The notes beneath the pieces are model-generated. The model searched no databases. It was given only the letters and a program-made list of their open reading frames with translations, and was not told the DNA's origin. This document shows, piece after piece, positions 17,748-26,692 of a DNA stretch of 64,000 nucleotides; the first letter of the stretch is position 1; the number at the start of each line of letters is the position of its first letter. The DNA is taken from assembly GCA_045107005.1 (NCBI GenBank), contig JBGCFP010000186.1, positions 16,258 to 80,257 of the forward strand. Reading direction: 5' to 3'. This DNA is from JBCCMA01 sp045107005 (lineage in GTDB: Bacteria; Pseudomonadota; Gammaproteobacteria; Steroidobacterales; JBCCMA01). A program made the position numbers and the translations under genes.

Positions 17748-18648
17748 AGGACGTCGCGTTCATCTTGCGCACTGCGCCGGGCGAAACGCCAAGCTCTCGC
17801 TTGAAGGCCTTGGCGAAGGCGGCTTCGGTCGCATACCCGGTTTGCGCGGCAACAACCGCCACCGACTCGTGATTGTCACGCAACCACCGGTAGGCCGACT
17901 GCATGCGCGTTCGCGTCACGTAGGCCATTGGCGCCATCCCCAGAATTTCCTTGAAGCGAGCGGCAAACCCGGCACGTGACATCGCGGCCAGTTCGGCAAG
18001 CACTTCAACACTCCAGTCAGCGGCAAGATCGCCGTGGATCGCATTGAGACTGCGACCGATTCGCTTATCCGCAAGCGCGGCGCCCAGACCTGTGTCGCCA
18101 TGATGGCGCAAGTATTCCCGCATCAGAAGGACAAACACAACATCGCAAAGCCGATTCAGCGTGACCTGCACGCCCGGCTCGTCTCGCGTCGACTCGTGCA
18201 CCAGCAGCTGCAGCAACGGCCGCACGTTGCGTTCCCACGGATGCTCGTCGCTCTTGACGATGACACTGTCGGGCAACACATCGAGCAGCGGATTGCTGGC
18301 CGGGTGATCAAACTCAAGATAGCCGCAGACCAGCCCCGTGCCCGGCGTTTCCGGTGCTTGTGAAAACGGCTGTGATCCGCCGGCGTTAAGACCTGCCGAA
18401 GTCCCCGGCGCGTCCACCATGCGATGTGCGCCGGCACGTGGAAACAGCACCAGATCACCGGCCTTGAGCTCAACGGGAGTCGTGCTTTGCTCGGACGTCA
18501 ACAAATACGCGCGCCCGGCAGACACTACGTGAAACGCGGCTTTGCCCGTGACCGTCGAATCGATGTTAAAGGCGGTGCAGTATTTGGCATTGTGAAACAC
18601 CTCGGCCTGAAGGCGAAAGGTCTTGAGCAAATGACTAATGGCATCCAC
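17734..18648 (-). CDS. AraC-family transcriptional regulator with cupin sensor
   Basis: A 304-residue protein. The N-terminal half is a cupin-type sensor (AFHVVSAGRAYLLT and GDLVLFPRAGAHRM, residues 38-77); the C-terminal 100 residues hold two AraC helix-turn-helix units, SVEVLAELAAMSRAGFAARF and VAVVAAQTGYATEAAFAKAFKRELGVSPGAVRK. It resembles the cupin_6 AraC subgroup that often controls small hydrolases or oxidoreductases. Divergent from the YHS gene across about 120 bases, so it may regulate that gene and itself. The inducer is not evident. Confidence 0.9.
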   Translation of the reverse strand: MDAISHLLKTFRLQAEVFHNAKYCTAFNIDSTVTGKAAFHVVSAGRAYLLTSEQSTTPVELKAGDLVLFPRAGAHRMVDAPGTSAGLNAGGSQPFSQAPETPGTGLVCGYLEFDHPASNPLLDVLPDSVIVKSDEHPWERNVRPLLQLLVHESTRDEPGVQVTLNRLCDVVFVLLMREYLRHHGDTGLGAALADKRIGRSLNAIHGDLAADWSVEVLAELAAMSRAGFAARFKEILGMAPMAYVTRTRMQSAYRWLRDNHESVAVVAAQTGYATEAAFAKAFKRELGVSPGAVRKMNATSSDDG

Positions 18649-18770
18649 GTGGTAAATCCCGGTCTGGACGAATGGACAAGCTTTGCGGCGCCCCGCACGT
18701 GGGCGACCGTCAGGTGAGGACGTAGTCTAGCGCCACTTCGATTCAACACTCAACGCACGGGACTATTACC

Positions 18771-19232
18771 ATGAAAAAACTACTTGTCGCTCAACTGACC
18801 GCCTTCCTCGTTTTGTTCAGCATCAACGCATTCGCCGGGACGGAAACCCAGACGGACGCCAACGACGTCATCCTGGCCGGGCACGACGCGGTCGCTTACT
18901 TCACCGAGAACCGCCCGGTGGAGGGCTCAGCTAAATTTACGGCAACGCATGACGGCGCGATCTATCGCTTCTCGAGCGCCAGGAATCGTGATTTATTTCG
19001 CGCCAACCCGGACAAGTACGCGCCAGCATATGGCGGTTACTGTGCGCTGGGGACGTCGTTCGGCAAGAAATTCGAAGTCGACGGCAAAGCGTTTGAAGTG
19101 GTCGACGGTCAGCTCTACGTCAACAAGAATCTGAAAGTCTATGCCAGCTGGAAAAAGGACATTCCCGGCAACATCGTCAAAGCCGACGAGCAATGGCCAG
19201 AAATTCGCGACGTGCCGGCGAACAAGCTGTAA
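18771..19232 (+). CDS. exported YHS-domain protein
   Basis: A 153-residue protein with a signal peptide ending in AFAGT. The YHS core runs from AGHDAVAYFTENRPVEG to NPDKYAPAYGGYCALGTSFGKKFEVDG, the usual Tyr-His-Ser type fold where Cys and nearby residues may hold a metal. The remainder (KVYASWKKDIPGNIVKADEQW) matches the extended YHS proteins of proteobacteria. It is probably periplasmic. Divergent from the AraC gene and convergent with the XapX-linked hydrolase. Confidence 0.88.
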   Translation: MKKLLVAQLTAFLVLFSINAFAGTETQTDANDVILAGHDAVAYFTENRPVEGSAKFTATHDGAIYRFSSARNRDLFRANPDKYAPAYGGYCALGTSFGKKFEVDGKAFEVVDGQLYVNKNLKVYASWKKDIPGNIVKADEQWPEIRDVPANKL

Positions 19233-19256
19233 ACAAATATCGCGCTGCGCACCGGC

Positions 19257-20009
19257 TCAGGCGACGAGCTCCAGCAGAGCTTCGATTGCCTGAGCCGTTT
19301 GCGCGGGTTCGGCGACGGTAGGCCAGTGCCCACCTTGCACAAACTCAACGCGATTGATGTGGTGCTCGGCAAGATAAGCTTGCGTCGGCAAAGGCGTGCT
19401 GGATTTCGACCAGTAGTACACGGACGGTACGTTGAGATTTCGATAGCGCTCGCCAAACGCGTCGTTCTGACTCAAGTTGAACGCATCACGACCCAACTCC
19501 CATAAGGTCTGGGGATCGGCGTCGGCAAGTGCTTCGGTGTAGCGAACCAATTCGGGTTTAAAGTTTGCCATGTTGCGCGACCCTTTGACCATGTGAGCGT
19601 GAAAACCAACCGGGTCATCCCACTTTTCAGCCTGTCCGGATACGTAAGCATCCTTGGTCGTCAGATTGCCTTCGATAGAAAACACGCCGACGACACGATG
19701 GCCGAGGTAGGGCAGCATCGCAACGGCGACTGGCGATGCGAGCGAATGACCGACCAATAGCACGGGTCCGGAGGACGCCAGCTCTTTTACCAACGTCGCC
19801 AGACCTTGCGCCTGGCCATCAATTGAGCACATGTTCCTGTTCGGGGATGATTGCCCGCAACCGGGAAAATCCGGTGCCACGACGCGCGCGCTACCGGCCA
19901 GCGTCGTGTCCAGCATGGGCGCGTACATACCGCTGTGATCGCCGAAACCGTGTAGACACAGAACCAGCGGCCCGTCACCGCCACTGTCACGGTAAAACAA
20001 ACCCGACAT
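19257..20009 (-). CDS. alpha/beta hydrolase coupled to XapX genes
   Basis: A 250-residue cytoplasmic alpha/beta hydrolase: LCLHGFGDHSGMY (oxyanion region), PDFPGCGQS, and the nucleophile elbow VGHSLAS near residue 87, then a late GGHWPTV as the catalytic His. The ATG at 20009 shares one base with the stop of the second XapX gene (TGATG), so I reject an earlier in-frame ATG at 20027. It is the third gene of that unit. Substrate unknown; the class includes esterases, lactonases and dienelactone-type enzymes. Confidence 0.88.
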   Translation of the reverse strand: MSGLFYRDSGGDGPLVLCLHGFGDHSGMYAPMLDTTLAGSARVVAPDFPGCGQSSPNRNMCSIDGQAQGLATLVKELASSGPVLLVGHSLASPVAVAMLPYLGHRVVGVFSIEGNLTTKDAYVSGQAEKWDDPVGFHAHMVKGSRNMANFKPELVRYTEALADADPQTLWELGRDAFNLSQNDAFGERYRNLNVPSVYYWSKSSTPLPTQAYLAEHHINRVEFVQGGHWPTVAEPAQTAQAIEALLELVA

Positions 20010-20170
20010 CAGAGTAGTTGCCACCAACCGACACTGGCGTAGCCAAGCGTCATCGCCACAACCAGCAGCGCGCCCATGATCGTGGGCGGCGCGGGCGAAG
20101 GAATATCAAACCAGCGACAGGCAAAGCCGATCGCCAGACCGAGCAAGACGCCGATGGCCGTTCCGATCAC
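20009..20170 (-). CDS. XapX-family small membrane protein (second copy)
   Basis: A 53-residue protein read from a GTG at 20170 that shares bases with the preceding XapX stop (GTGA). Its sequence IGTAIGVLLGLAIGFACRWF, then IPSPAPPTIMGALLVVAMTLGY, matches the first copy position by position: a short helix ending in AC-R, a Pro-Ala-Pro-Pro turn, and a second membrane helix. The XapX family has no settled function. The stop shares a base with the hydrolase start. Confidence 0.8.
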   Translation of the reverse strand: MIGTAIGVLLGLAIGFACRWFDIPSPAPPTIMGALLVVAMTLGYASVGWWQLL

Positions 20171-20352
20171 GAGGACTCACCGCCGTTGCGGCGAGCGACA
20201 GCAACGCCTCCGAGCTCATAACCCAGTGTCAACGACACCACTAGCAGGGCGCCGACCAACGCTGGTGGTGCTGGTACCGGGACGCCGGCTAACCGACACG
20301 CGCCGCCGATCGCGAACGCGACGGCCAGCCCTATGAAATATTTGAGGTTCAT
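20167..20352 (-). CDS. XapX-family small membrane protein (first copy)
   Basis: A 61-residue protein from an ATG at 20352. MNLKYFIGLAVAFAIGGACR is the first membrane helix, followed by VPVPAPPALVGALLVVSLTLGYELGG as the turn and second helix, and a short charged tail. Length and the P-x-P-A-P-P turn match the XapX family (DUF1427). An in-frame start far upstream would run through the repeat region and is not credible. First gene of a three-gene coupled unit. Confidence 0.8.
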   Translation of the reverse strand: MNLKYFIGLAVAFAIGGACRLAGVPVPAPPALVGALLVVSLTLGYELGGVAVARRNGGESS

Positions 20353-20458
20353 GGTGATGCGAATGGTGCCTGAAAAATTTGCGTCTTGCAGTGTGGAGTG
20401 GTTGTTGCCTCTAGGGGGCGTTTTGGGTGAAAACGGGTTGGCGCGATTGGTCCGGTCC

Positions 20459-20534
20459 CGTCGGCGTGTGCGTTGATTAGGGAATGGCTCCCAAGCGGTC
20501 CGCGGAATTTCCCTAATCAACGCACACGCCGACG
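20459..20534. repeat. 26-bp perfect inverted repeat
   Basis: The arm at 20459-20484 (beginning CGTCGGCGTG, ending TTAGGGAA) is exactly complementary to 20509-20534, with a 24-base loop. The loop is nearly all one copy of a 22-bp segment (20485-20506) that reappears inverted at 20641-20662. It could form a long hairpin or cruciform. Confidence 0.9.
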
Positions 20535-20606
20535 AGACCTTAGATCGAAGACCAATGCGCCTCTTCGTGATCTTGGAAGGAGAAGAACAGGGGAAAATTT
20601 GTGGTC

Positions 20607-20696
20607 CCGAGGTCAGCGGGCAATATCCCCGTTTGGGGTGTCCGCGGACCGCTTGGGAGCCATTCACCAAACAACCGTGTCGCCCGCTGACCTCGG
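20607..20696. repeat. 15-bp inverted repeat enclosing a dispersed repeat copy
   Basis: CCGAGGTCAGCGGGC (20607-20621) and GCCCGCTGACCTCGG (20682-20696) are exact reverse complements. Between them lie CCGTTTGGGG (20629-20638) and TCCGCGGACCGCTT (from 20641). The same parts in the same order and spacing occur at 44444-44492. Confidence 0.88.
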
Positions 20697-20780
20697 CATG
20701 GTTTCGAACAGTCCGATTCAAAATAAAAAAAATCGCTGAGCGCACCGCACTGATTCTCGTTCGCCGAAAAACGTGAGTCT

Positions 20781-22163
20781 CTAGTCAGCCGCGAGCGCCT
20801 TATAAACCGCGGTAAGCGCCGTCGCTCTCGCCGTCAACGCCTGCGCGTGCTGATCGGCGAGTTCAAGCCGGGTGCGCTCGGCGTCGAGCACCTCAAGATA
20901 ATTGCTCGCGCCGTTCTCAAAGCGCAAACGCGCCAAATCACTCGCCTGTGTGCTCGCGGCCAAGGCTTGCGTCACGGCCAACGCGGTTTGACTGGTCGTC
21001 CTGTACGAGACGAGTGCGCTCTCCATGTCTTCCAACGCACGCAGGAGGACACCTTGAAACACGGCAATCGCTTCGCGCTCTCGCGCTTGCGCCGCCATCA
21101 CGTTGCGCTTCACGCGGCCGAAATCCAGGAATCGCCAGGACAGCACCGGCCCAAAACGCCAGCGTCTGGCGTTATCGTCCCCAAACGCCGCTACGTCGGC
21201 GCCGTTGTAGCCAAAACTGCCGTCAAGGCTGAGCTTCGGGTAGTACTCCGCGACTTCCACTCCGATACCAGAGGTGGCGGCAGCCAACTGCCGTTCCGCC
21301 GCGCGCACGTCGGGGCGCCGGCGCAACCAATCCTGCGGGGTGCCGATGTTAATGACCTCAGGCATCACCGGCAGTGCGCCAGAGCTCAGTGGATCTGCCA
21401 GATCGGCAGAAGGCTGCGCCGTCAGCACGGCCAAGCGCTGTTGCGCGAGGGCGACTGTGGCTTCAGTGGCCGGGATCGCAGCCGCCACCGTGCGCTCGAG
21501 GGAGCGCGCCCGTGCAACATCAAGAGCGGTACCTCGGCCCGCGTCGAGCGTGCTCTGCAAAATGCTGACCGAGCGCGCCTGATTCTCCTGATTGGTTCTT
21601 TGTACCGCTAGCTGCGCCTGCGCACCGCGCAGTGTGAAGTAACTCTGGGCCACCTCTCCGACAATTGTGCGCTGCAAATCATGCAGTGTCGCTTCGTCGG
21701 CCTGGACAATACGCTGGATGCGCTCCGCCTGACGGCGCAAGCTCCCAAACAAATCGATTTCCCAGGTCGAGTCGAAACCGAATCGATAGATATCAATGAC
21801 ACCAAGACCCGGAAACGCAAAAGGGTCTTCATCACTCGCACGATTCCGGTCTGCAGAGCTTGACGCGGTAACGGTCGGAAACCAGCTGTAGCGCGTGAGC
21901 CCGCGCAGCGCGCGCGATTCGTCCATGCGGGCAACGGCGATAGCGATATCGGTGTTACTCGTCAATGCTCGGGCAATGAGTTGATCCAGTGTCGGATCGT
22001 TGAGACTGCGCCACAACTCGCCGGTGGGAGCCGTCGAAACGAACAGGTCTTCAACCGCATTGTCGAATTCGATCGGTACCGTCATCGGTGGCGGTGCGTA
22101 ATCGGGACCGACAGCCGCGCAGCCCCAAAGCAGCAAACTCGTGCACAGCAACCCGCTACGCAC
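20781..22163 (-). CDS. RND efflux outer-membrane factor lipoprotein, NodT family
   Basis: A 460-residue outer-membrane channel protein. The lipoprotein signal LLLWGCAAVGPDY is typical of NodT/OprM-type factors. Two repeats of long coiled-coil helices follow, with TSLALSL-type strands and the family stretch RRPDVRAAERQLAAATSGIGVEVAEYYPKL cut short here to its RRPDVRAAE core near residue 320. The start is a GTG at 22163, overlapping the RND gene by eight bases; earlier in-frame starts lie deep inside that gene. Third gene of the efflux operon; it carries substrates across the outer membrane. Confidence 0.92.
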   Translation of the reverse strand: MRSGLLCTSLLLWGCAAVGPDYAPPPMTVPIEFDNAVEDLFVSTAPTGELWRSLNDPTLDQLIARALTSNTDIAIAVARMDESRALRGLTRYSWFPTVTASSSADRNRASDEDPFAFPGLGVIDIYRFGFDSTWEIDLFGSLRRQAERIQRIVQADEATLHDLQRTIVGEVAQSYFTLRGAQAQLAVQRTNQENQARSVSILQSTLDAGRGTALDVARARSLERTVAAAIPATEATVALAQQRLAVLTAQPSADLADPLSSGALPVMPEVINIGTPQDWLRRRPDVRAAERQLAAATSGIGVEVAEYYPKLSLDGSFGYNGADVAAFGDDNARRWRFGPVLSWRFLDFGRVKRNVMAAQAREREAIAVFQGVLLRALEDMESALVSYRTTSQTALAVTQALAASTQASDLARLRFENGASNYLEVLDAERTRLELADQHAQALTARATALTAVYKALAAD

Positions 22164-25100
22164 GGTGCTCTCCCTGCGGATCAACCGGGTTGTGTTTGCG
22201 CGTCGCAAGCTTGCGGATTGCATAGTAGAAGACCGGTGTGAAGAACAATCCGAAGAACGTGACGCCGAGCATGCCAAAAAACACCGTTACGCCCATTACG
22301 TGACGGATTTCCGAGCCCGCGCCGGAAGCAAAAACCAGCGGCAGCACGCCGGCAATAAAGGCAAAACTGGTCATCAGAATCGGCCGCAGTCGCAAGCGGC
22401 AGGCTTCGACTGCGGCGTCGAAGATTCCGCGGCCCTGGCGCTCGAGGTCGCGGGCGAATTCCACGATAAGTATGGCGTTTTTACACGCCAGTCCCATCAG
22501 CACCACTAAACCAATCTGCGTGAAAATGTTGTTGTCCAGAAAGGTCGGCGGAATGGACATGGGCGGCGGCGGTATCCATCCCCACTCTATTTTCAAACCA
22601 AACCACAGTCCGCGCAGCGTGTTGAGCAACCAGATCCCACCGATTGACGACAACAAACACAGCGGCACAATAAGGATAACGGTAAACGGCAGTGACCAAC
22701 TCTCGTAGAGCGCGGCCAGTACCAGATAGACCAGCAAAACGGCGAGAGGGAAGACGATCAGCGACGCATTACCCTGTGTAACCTGCTGGTAAGTCAGATT
22801 CGTCCATTCCAGCGACACACCCTTTGGCAGCGTGCCGGCGGCGATTTTCTCCGTGACGTTGACCGCCTGGATCGAGGTCAGCTGCGCGGGATTGATACTG
22901 ACCGACAGGTCCGCCGCCGGGTAACCGTTGTATCGGATCACCGGATCGGGACCAAAGCCTTGCTCAACGCTAACCACGCCGCCAATGGGCACCATTGTGC
23001 CCTCGCGATTGCGCACCTTCAGGCGACCGATGTCGGCGATGTCGTCGCGAAACTCAGCGTCAGACTGCGCGTAAACGCTGTACACGCGGCCAAACAGATT
23101 GAAATCATTGACGTAGGCCGAGCCCAGGTAGACCTGCAGTGTGTCGTACAGATCGGAGAGCACGATGCCCTGCTCTTTGGCTTTGGTTCGATCCACCTTT
23201 GCGTCAAGTTGCGGTACGTTGGATTGGTAAGACGAAAACAGGGAATACTGATCAAAACCCGGCGTCGCGCCAAGCGCCCCCCGCATGGCCAGCACGGTTT
23301 GATTGAGGGCGCCGAAACCAATATCCGCCCGATCTTGCAGAAACATCTCAATGCCGGACGAATTACCCAAACCGATCAACGGTGGCGGCATTAGCGCGAA
23401 CGCAAGGCCCTCCTTGACCTCGCTGAAGCGAAAGGACAGTTCGCTGGCCAGCGCCGCCGCGGTCGCCTCACGATCGTGCGCGGGTTCGATAGCCACAAAC
23501 ACCGTGCTCAAATTAGGCGTGTTAACGAAGTGCACGGCATTAAGGCCGGGGAAGGCCACCGTGCTCTCGACGCCCGGCACCTGCAGCGCAATATCGGAGA
23601 TCTTGCGCGTTGCCTCTTCGGTTCGATCGACAGTCGCCCCCTCAGGCAGAAGCATGAGCGCAACGAGGTACTGCTTGTCCTGGGTTGGAATAAATCCGCC
23701 CGGTACGGCACGAAAACCAAGAAAAGCGATACCCAAAAGCAACACGTAGAGCACGAGCAGGCGTCCACTGCGGCGAATGACTCCGCTGATCCCGTTGGAG
23801 TAGCGCGTGCTTTGACGGTCGAACACACGATTAAAAAACCGAAAGAACCAACCGAACAAGCGATCAATCGTGCGGCTCAGCCAGTCTTTAGGTGCGTTGT
23901 GAGGCTTGAGCAAAATGGCAGCGAGCGCGGGCGACAGCGTCAGTGAATTGATCGCAGAGATCAGCACCGAAACGGTAATTGTGACCGCGAACTGACGGTA
24001 GAACTCACCGGTAACGCCGTCGATGAACGACAGCGGCACGAACACGGCGGCAAGCACCAGTGATATGGCGACGATGGGTCCGGAGACCTCGGCCATGGCC
24101 TTGTGCGCGGCCGCGAGTGGTGCCAGTCCATCACTGATATGACGCTCTACGTTTTCGACCACCACGATGGCATCGTCCACGACAATTCCAATCGCAAGCA
24201 CTAACCCGAACAGTGTTAGCACGTTGATCGAGAACCCGAGCATCCACAGCACGGCAAACGTCCCAACGATGGACACGGGCACGGCCAGCAGAGGAATGAT
24301 GGACGCCCGCCAGGTTTGCAGAAACACGATGACGACAATCACCACCAGCAGCACCGCTTCGAGCAGTGTGCTGACAACCGATCGGATCGATTCGCGCACA
24401 AACACGGTGGGATCGTAGACCACCTGCCACTCAAGACCTTCGGGGAATGCTTGCGCGAGCTCAGTCATTTTGGCGCGCACGTCATCCGATAACGCGATGG
24501 AATTGGCGCCGGGCGTCTGGAAGATCACAACAGCCGCCGCCTCCTCATTGTTGAGCAGTGAGCGCAGCGAGTAGGCGTTCGCGCCCAGCTCAATGCGGGC
24601 GACGTCCCGCAAACGCGTCAGCGCGTTGTCTGCGCCCGTTTTGACGACGATTTCGCCAAATTCCTCCGGCGTCGATAGTCGGCCCTCAACGTTAATGGAC
24701 AGCTGCATCTCAGACCTGCCGTTGGAGGGCGGGCCGCCAATCGTGCCGGCGGATACTTGGACGTTTTGTTCGCGCATAGCTTGCACAATATCGCCCGCAG
24801 TCAGGCTCCGTGCAGCGGCTCTCTCTGGGTCGATCCACACGCGCATCGCGTAGTTACCGGCGCCAAACAGCAACGACTGACCGACACCGTCGATTCGCGC
24901 CAGTTCGTCCTGAACGCGAAGATCGGCGTAGTTGGACAGATACAGACCGTCGTAGCGACCGTCGGGTGAGCGCAAATGCACAACCATGGTTAGATTCGGC
25001 GAAGACTTGGCCGTGACGACACCGAGCGCCCGAACGGCGGCGGGCAAACGTGGCGACGCTTGTGCGACGCGATTTTGCACTTGCACCGTTGCCAGATCGA

Positions 25101-25404
25101 TATCGGTACCTTGCTTGAACGTAACCGTGAGTGACATGACACCGTCGGAACTGGACGCCGACTTCATGTAGATCATGCCCTCGACACCGTTCATGACTTC
25201 CTCGAGCGGAGCCGCGACGGTTTCAGAAATCGTCTTGGGGTTGGCACCCGGGTACGTCGCGGTTACCTGAATCGACGGCGGGATGACATCCGGGTACTCG
25301 CTGATCGGCAGGTTTGGGATGGCAAGCAGACCAGCGACGAAAATCATGATCGAAACGACCGCCGCGAGGATCGGCCGATCGACAAAGATGCGTGACAGAT
25401 CCAT
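22156..25404 (-). CDS. RND multidrug efflux permease, HAE-1 family
   Basis: A 1082-residue inner-membrane pump of the AcrB type. It begins with the hallmark FVDRPILAAVVSI and LPISEYPDVIPPSIQV, has the proton-relay pair in GIVVDDAIVVVENVER (membrane helix 4), the key Lys in LMGLACKNAILIVEFARD (helix 10), and two large periplasmic loops. Length is close to the usual 1030-1060. It starts two bases after the stop of the adaptor gene. With adaptor and channel it forms a tripartite pump that expels hydrophobic drugs or metabolites using proton-motive force. Confidence 0.96.
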   Translation of the reverse strand: MDLSRIFVDRPILAAVVSIMIFVAGLLAIPNLPISEYPDVIPPSIQVTATYPGANPKTISETVAAPLEEVMNGVEGMIYMKSASSSDGVMSLTVTFKQGTDIDLATVQVQNRVAQASPRLPAAVRALGVVTAKSSPNLTMVVHLRSPDGRYDGLYLSNYADLRVQDELARIDGVGQSLLFGAGNYAMRVWIDPERAAARSLTAGDIVQAMREQNVQVSAGTIGGPPSNGRSEMQLSINVEGRLSTPEEFGEIVVKTGADNALTRLRDVARIELGANAYSLRSLLNNEEAAAVVIFQTPGANSIALSDDVRAKMTELAQAFPEGLEWQVVYDPTVFVRESIRSVVSTLLEAVLLVVIVVIVFLQTWRASIIPLLAVPVSIVGTFAVLWMLGFSINVLTLFGLVLAIGIVVDDAIVVVENVERHISDGLAPLAAAHKAMAEVSGPIVAISLVLAAVFVPLSFIDGVTGEFYRQFAVTITVSVLISAINSLTLSPALAAILLKPHNAPKDWLSRTIDRLFGWFFRFFNRVFDRQSTRYSNGISGVIRRSGRLLVLYVLLLGIAFLGFRAVPGGFIPTQDKQYLVALMLLPEGATVDRTEEATRKISDIALQVPGVESTVAFPGLNAVHFVNTPNLSTVFVAIEPAHDREATAAALASELSFRFSEVKEGLAFALMPPPLIGLGNSSGIEMFLQDRADIGFGALNQTVLAMRGALGATPGFDQYSLFSSYQSNVPQLDAKVDRTKAKEQGIVLSDLYDTLQVYLGSAYVNDFNLFGRVYSVYAQSDAEFRDDIADIGRLKVRNREGTMVPIGGVVSVEQGFGPDPVIRYNGYPAADLSVSINPAQLTSIQAVNVTEKIAAGTLPKGVSLEWTNLTYQQVTQGNASLIVFPLAVLLVYLVLAALYESWSLPFTVILIVPLCLLSSIGGIWLLNTLRGLWFGLKIEWGWIPPPPMSIPPTFLDNNIFTQIGLVVLMGLACKNAILIVEFARDLERQGRGIFDAAVEACRLRLRPILMTSFAFIAGVLPLVFASGAGSEIRHVMGVTVFFGMLGVTFFGLFFTPVFYYAIRKLATRKHNPVDPQGEHRA

Positions 25405-25406
25405 CG

Positions 25407-26585
25407 CTACTGGACACCGTCAACGGTTGCGGTCGGGTCTTCCATGGTTACCAGCTGGGGATTAAGCGGGGCACCCGGGAAGAAGATCTTGCGCACGCCG
25501 TTCACCACGACTTGCTCGCCGGCTTCAAGCCCGCTTTGCACAACACGCAGACCGTCGATGTCTCGCCCAAGCGTGACGTCGCGACGCAATGCCTCACTAT
25601 TTTGGCCAACAACATATACGTATTTTCGATCCTGATCCGTCAGCACGGCGCGATCCGAGATCAGCACAGCGGGGTACTCACCGCGTCCGATCAAGCGCAC
25701 TCGCGCGAACAGACCGGGAGTAAAAACGCCGTTGGGATTTGGCAAAATCGCGCGGCCGCGAATGGTACCGGTTGCCGGATTTAGCTGGTTGTCGACAAAG
25801 TCCATGGTTCCCTCATGGGGATAGCCCACTTCGTTACTCAAACCAACGCGGACTGGATTCGGGGCGTCACGCGAGCTTGGACGGTCTCCGCTGCGCGAAC
25901 GCGCCTGGTAGTTGAGGTAGATATTCTCGTCGCCCTCAAACACGACGTAAACCGGATCGATGGATACCAGGGTAGTCAACAGCGTCGCATTGGGCTGAAT
26001 TAGATTTCCCGGTCTGACGAAGGCTTCCCCGATACGTCCGTCGATAGGGGCGCGGATCGTGGCGAACTCCAGATTTAAATTCGCCTGGATAAGGTCCGCA
26101 TCGGCGCTCGCGATCTGGGCTTTGGCCTGAAGTTGTTCGCTTCGTCGCTGTTCGAACTCCTCGGTGGACATCGCTTGAACGGCGATCAGTTTCTGGCTGC
26201 GCGCCAGTTCGAGCTCGGCCAGTTCGAGGCGCGTCGTAGCACTCTGGAGATTAGCGCGCGCCCGATCAACGTTGGCGCGGTATTCGCGATCGTCAATCGT
26301 GAACAGGATGTCGTCCCTGGCTACGACAGAACCTTCCTGAAAATGCACACCCGCTAGGTAGCCGCCGACGCGAGGCCGCAGGTCTACAGAGTGCACCGCT
26401 TCGATACGGCCGTTGAATTGGTCCCACTCGGTCACCGTGCGCGTCACCACTTCGGCCACGCTTACGGTGGCGGGCGGCGGCCCTGGGGGTGATGTCGCGC
26501 CGTCCTCGGGTGTTGCCTCGCCGCCGCAGGCGCACAGACTCATCAGCAGCACGCCAAGCCCGATGCGCATTATTTGCTTGTCCAA
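25407..26585 (-). CDS. RND efflux periplasmic adaptor (membrane fusion protein)
   Basis: A lipoprotein adaptor of about 392 residues: signal segment with lipobox LCAC, beta-barrel and lipoyl parts (VDLRPRVGGYLAGVHFQEGSVV), a long helical hairpin (ANVDRARANLQSATTRLELAELE onward), then a second lipoyl half (LEFATIRAPIDGRIGEAFVRPG) and the membrane-proximal domain. I place the start at a TTG (26585), eight bases after an AAAGGA ribosome binding site; ATGs at 26570 and 26603 are alternatives, and a longer frame to 26849 would cover most of the intergenic space. First gene of the pump operon; no regulator is adjacent. Confidence 0.88.
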   Translation of the reverse strand: MDKQIMRIGLGVLLMSLCACGGEATPEDGATSPPGPPPATVSVAEVVTRTVTEWDQFNGRIEAVHSVDLRPRVGGYLAGVHFQEGSVVARDDILFTIDDREYRANVDRARANLQSATTRLELAELELARSQKLIAVQAMSTEEFEQRRSEQLQAKAQIASADADLIQANLNLEFATIRAPIDGRIGEAFVRPGNLIQPNATLLTTLVSIDPVYVVFEGDENIYLNYQARSRSGDRPSSRDAPNPVRVGLSNEVGYPHEGTMDFVDNQLNPATGTIRGRAILPNPNGVFTPGLFARVRLIGRGEYPAVLISDRAVLTDQDRKYVYVVGQNSEALRRDVTLGRDIDGLRVVQSGLEAGEQVVVNGVRKIFFPGAPLNPQLVTMEDPTATVDGVQ

Positions 26586-26692
26586 AGTTGTATTCCTTTG
26601 CATAGACATAGATAGAGACGAATGAGAAACGCGCATTTTGACTCGGGCGTTGCTAGCCAGGAATCGGGAACAGCGCCGCGTGCGCTGCGGCT

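Larger units (their letters stand above)
20353..20780. other. noncoding region filled with nested inverted repeats
   Basis: These 428 bases between the XapX unit and the outer-membrane factor gene hold no credible gene. They contain two long hairpins and a 22-bp segment present in both orientations, described separately. Part of this sequence recurs at 44.4 kb. The region likely also holds the promoter of the XapX unit. Confidence 0.7.

Noticed and set aside
20167..20745. 192-residue protein ending in the XapX sequence
   Set aside because: The upstream two-thirds translate the inverted repeats; only the last 61 residues from 20352 look like protein.
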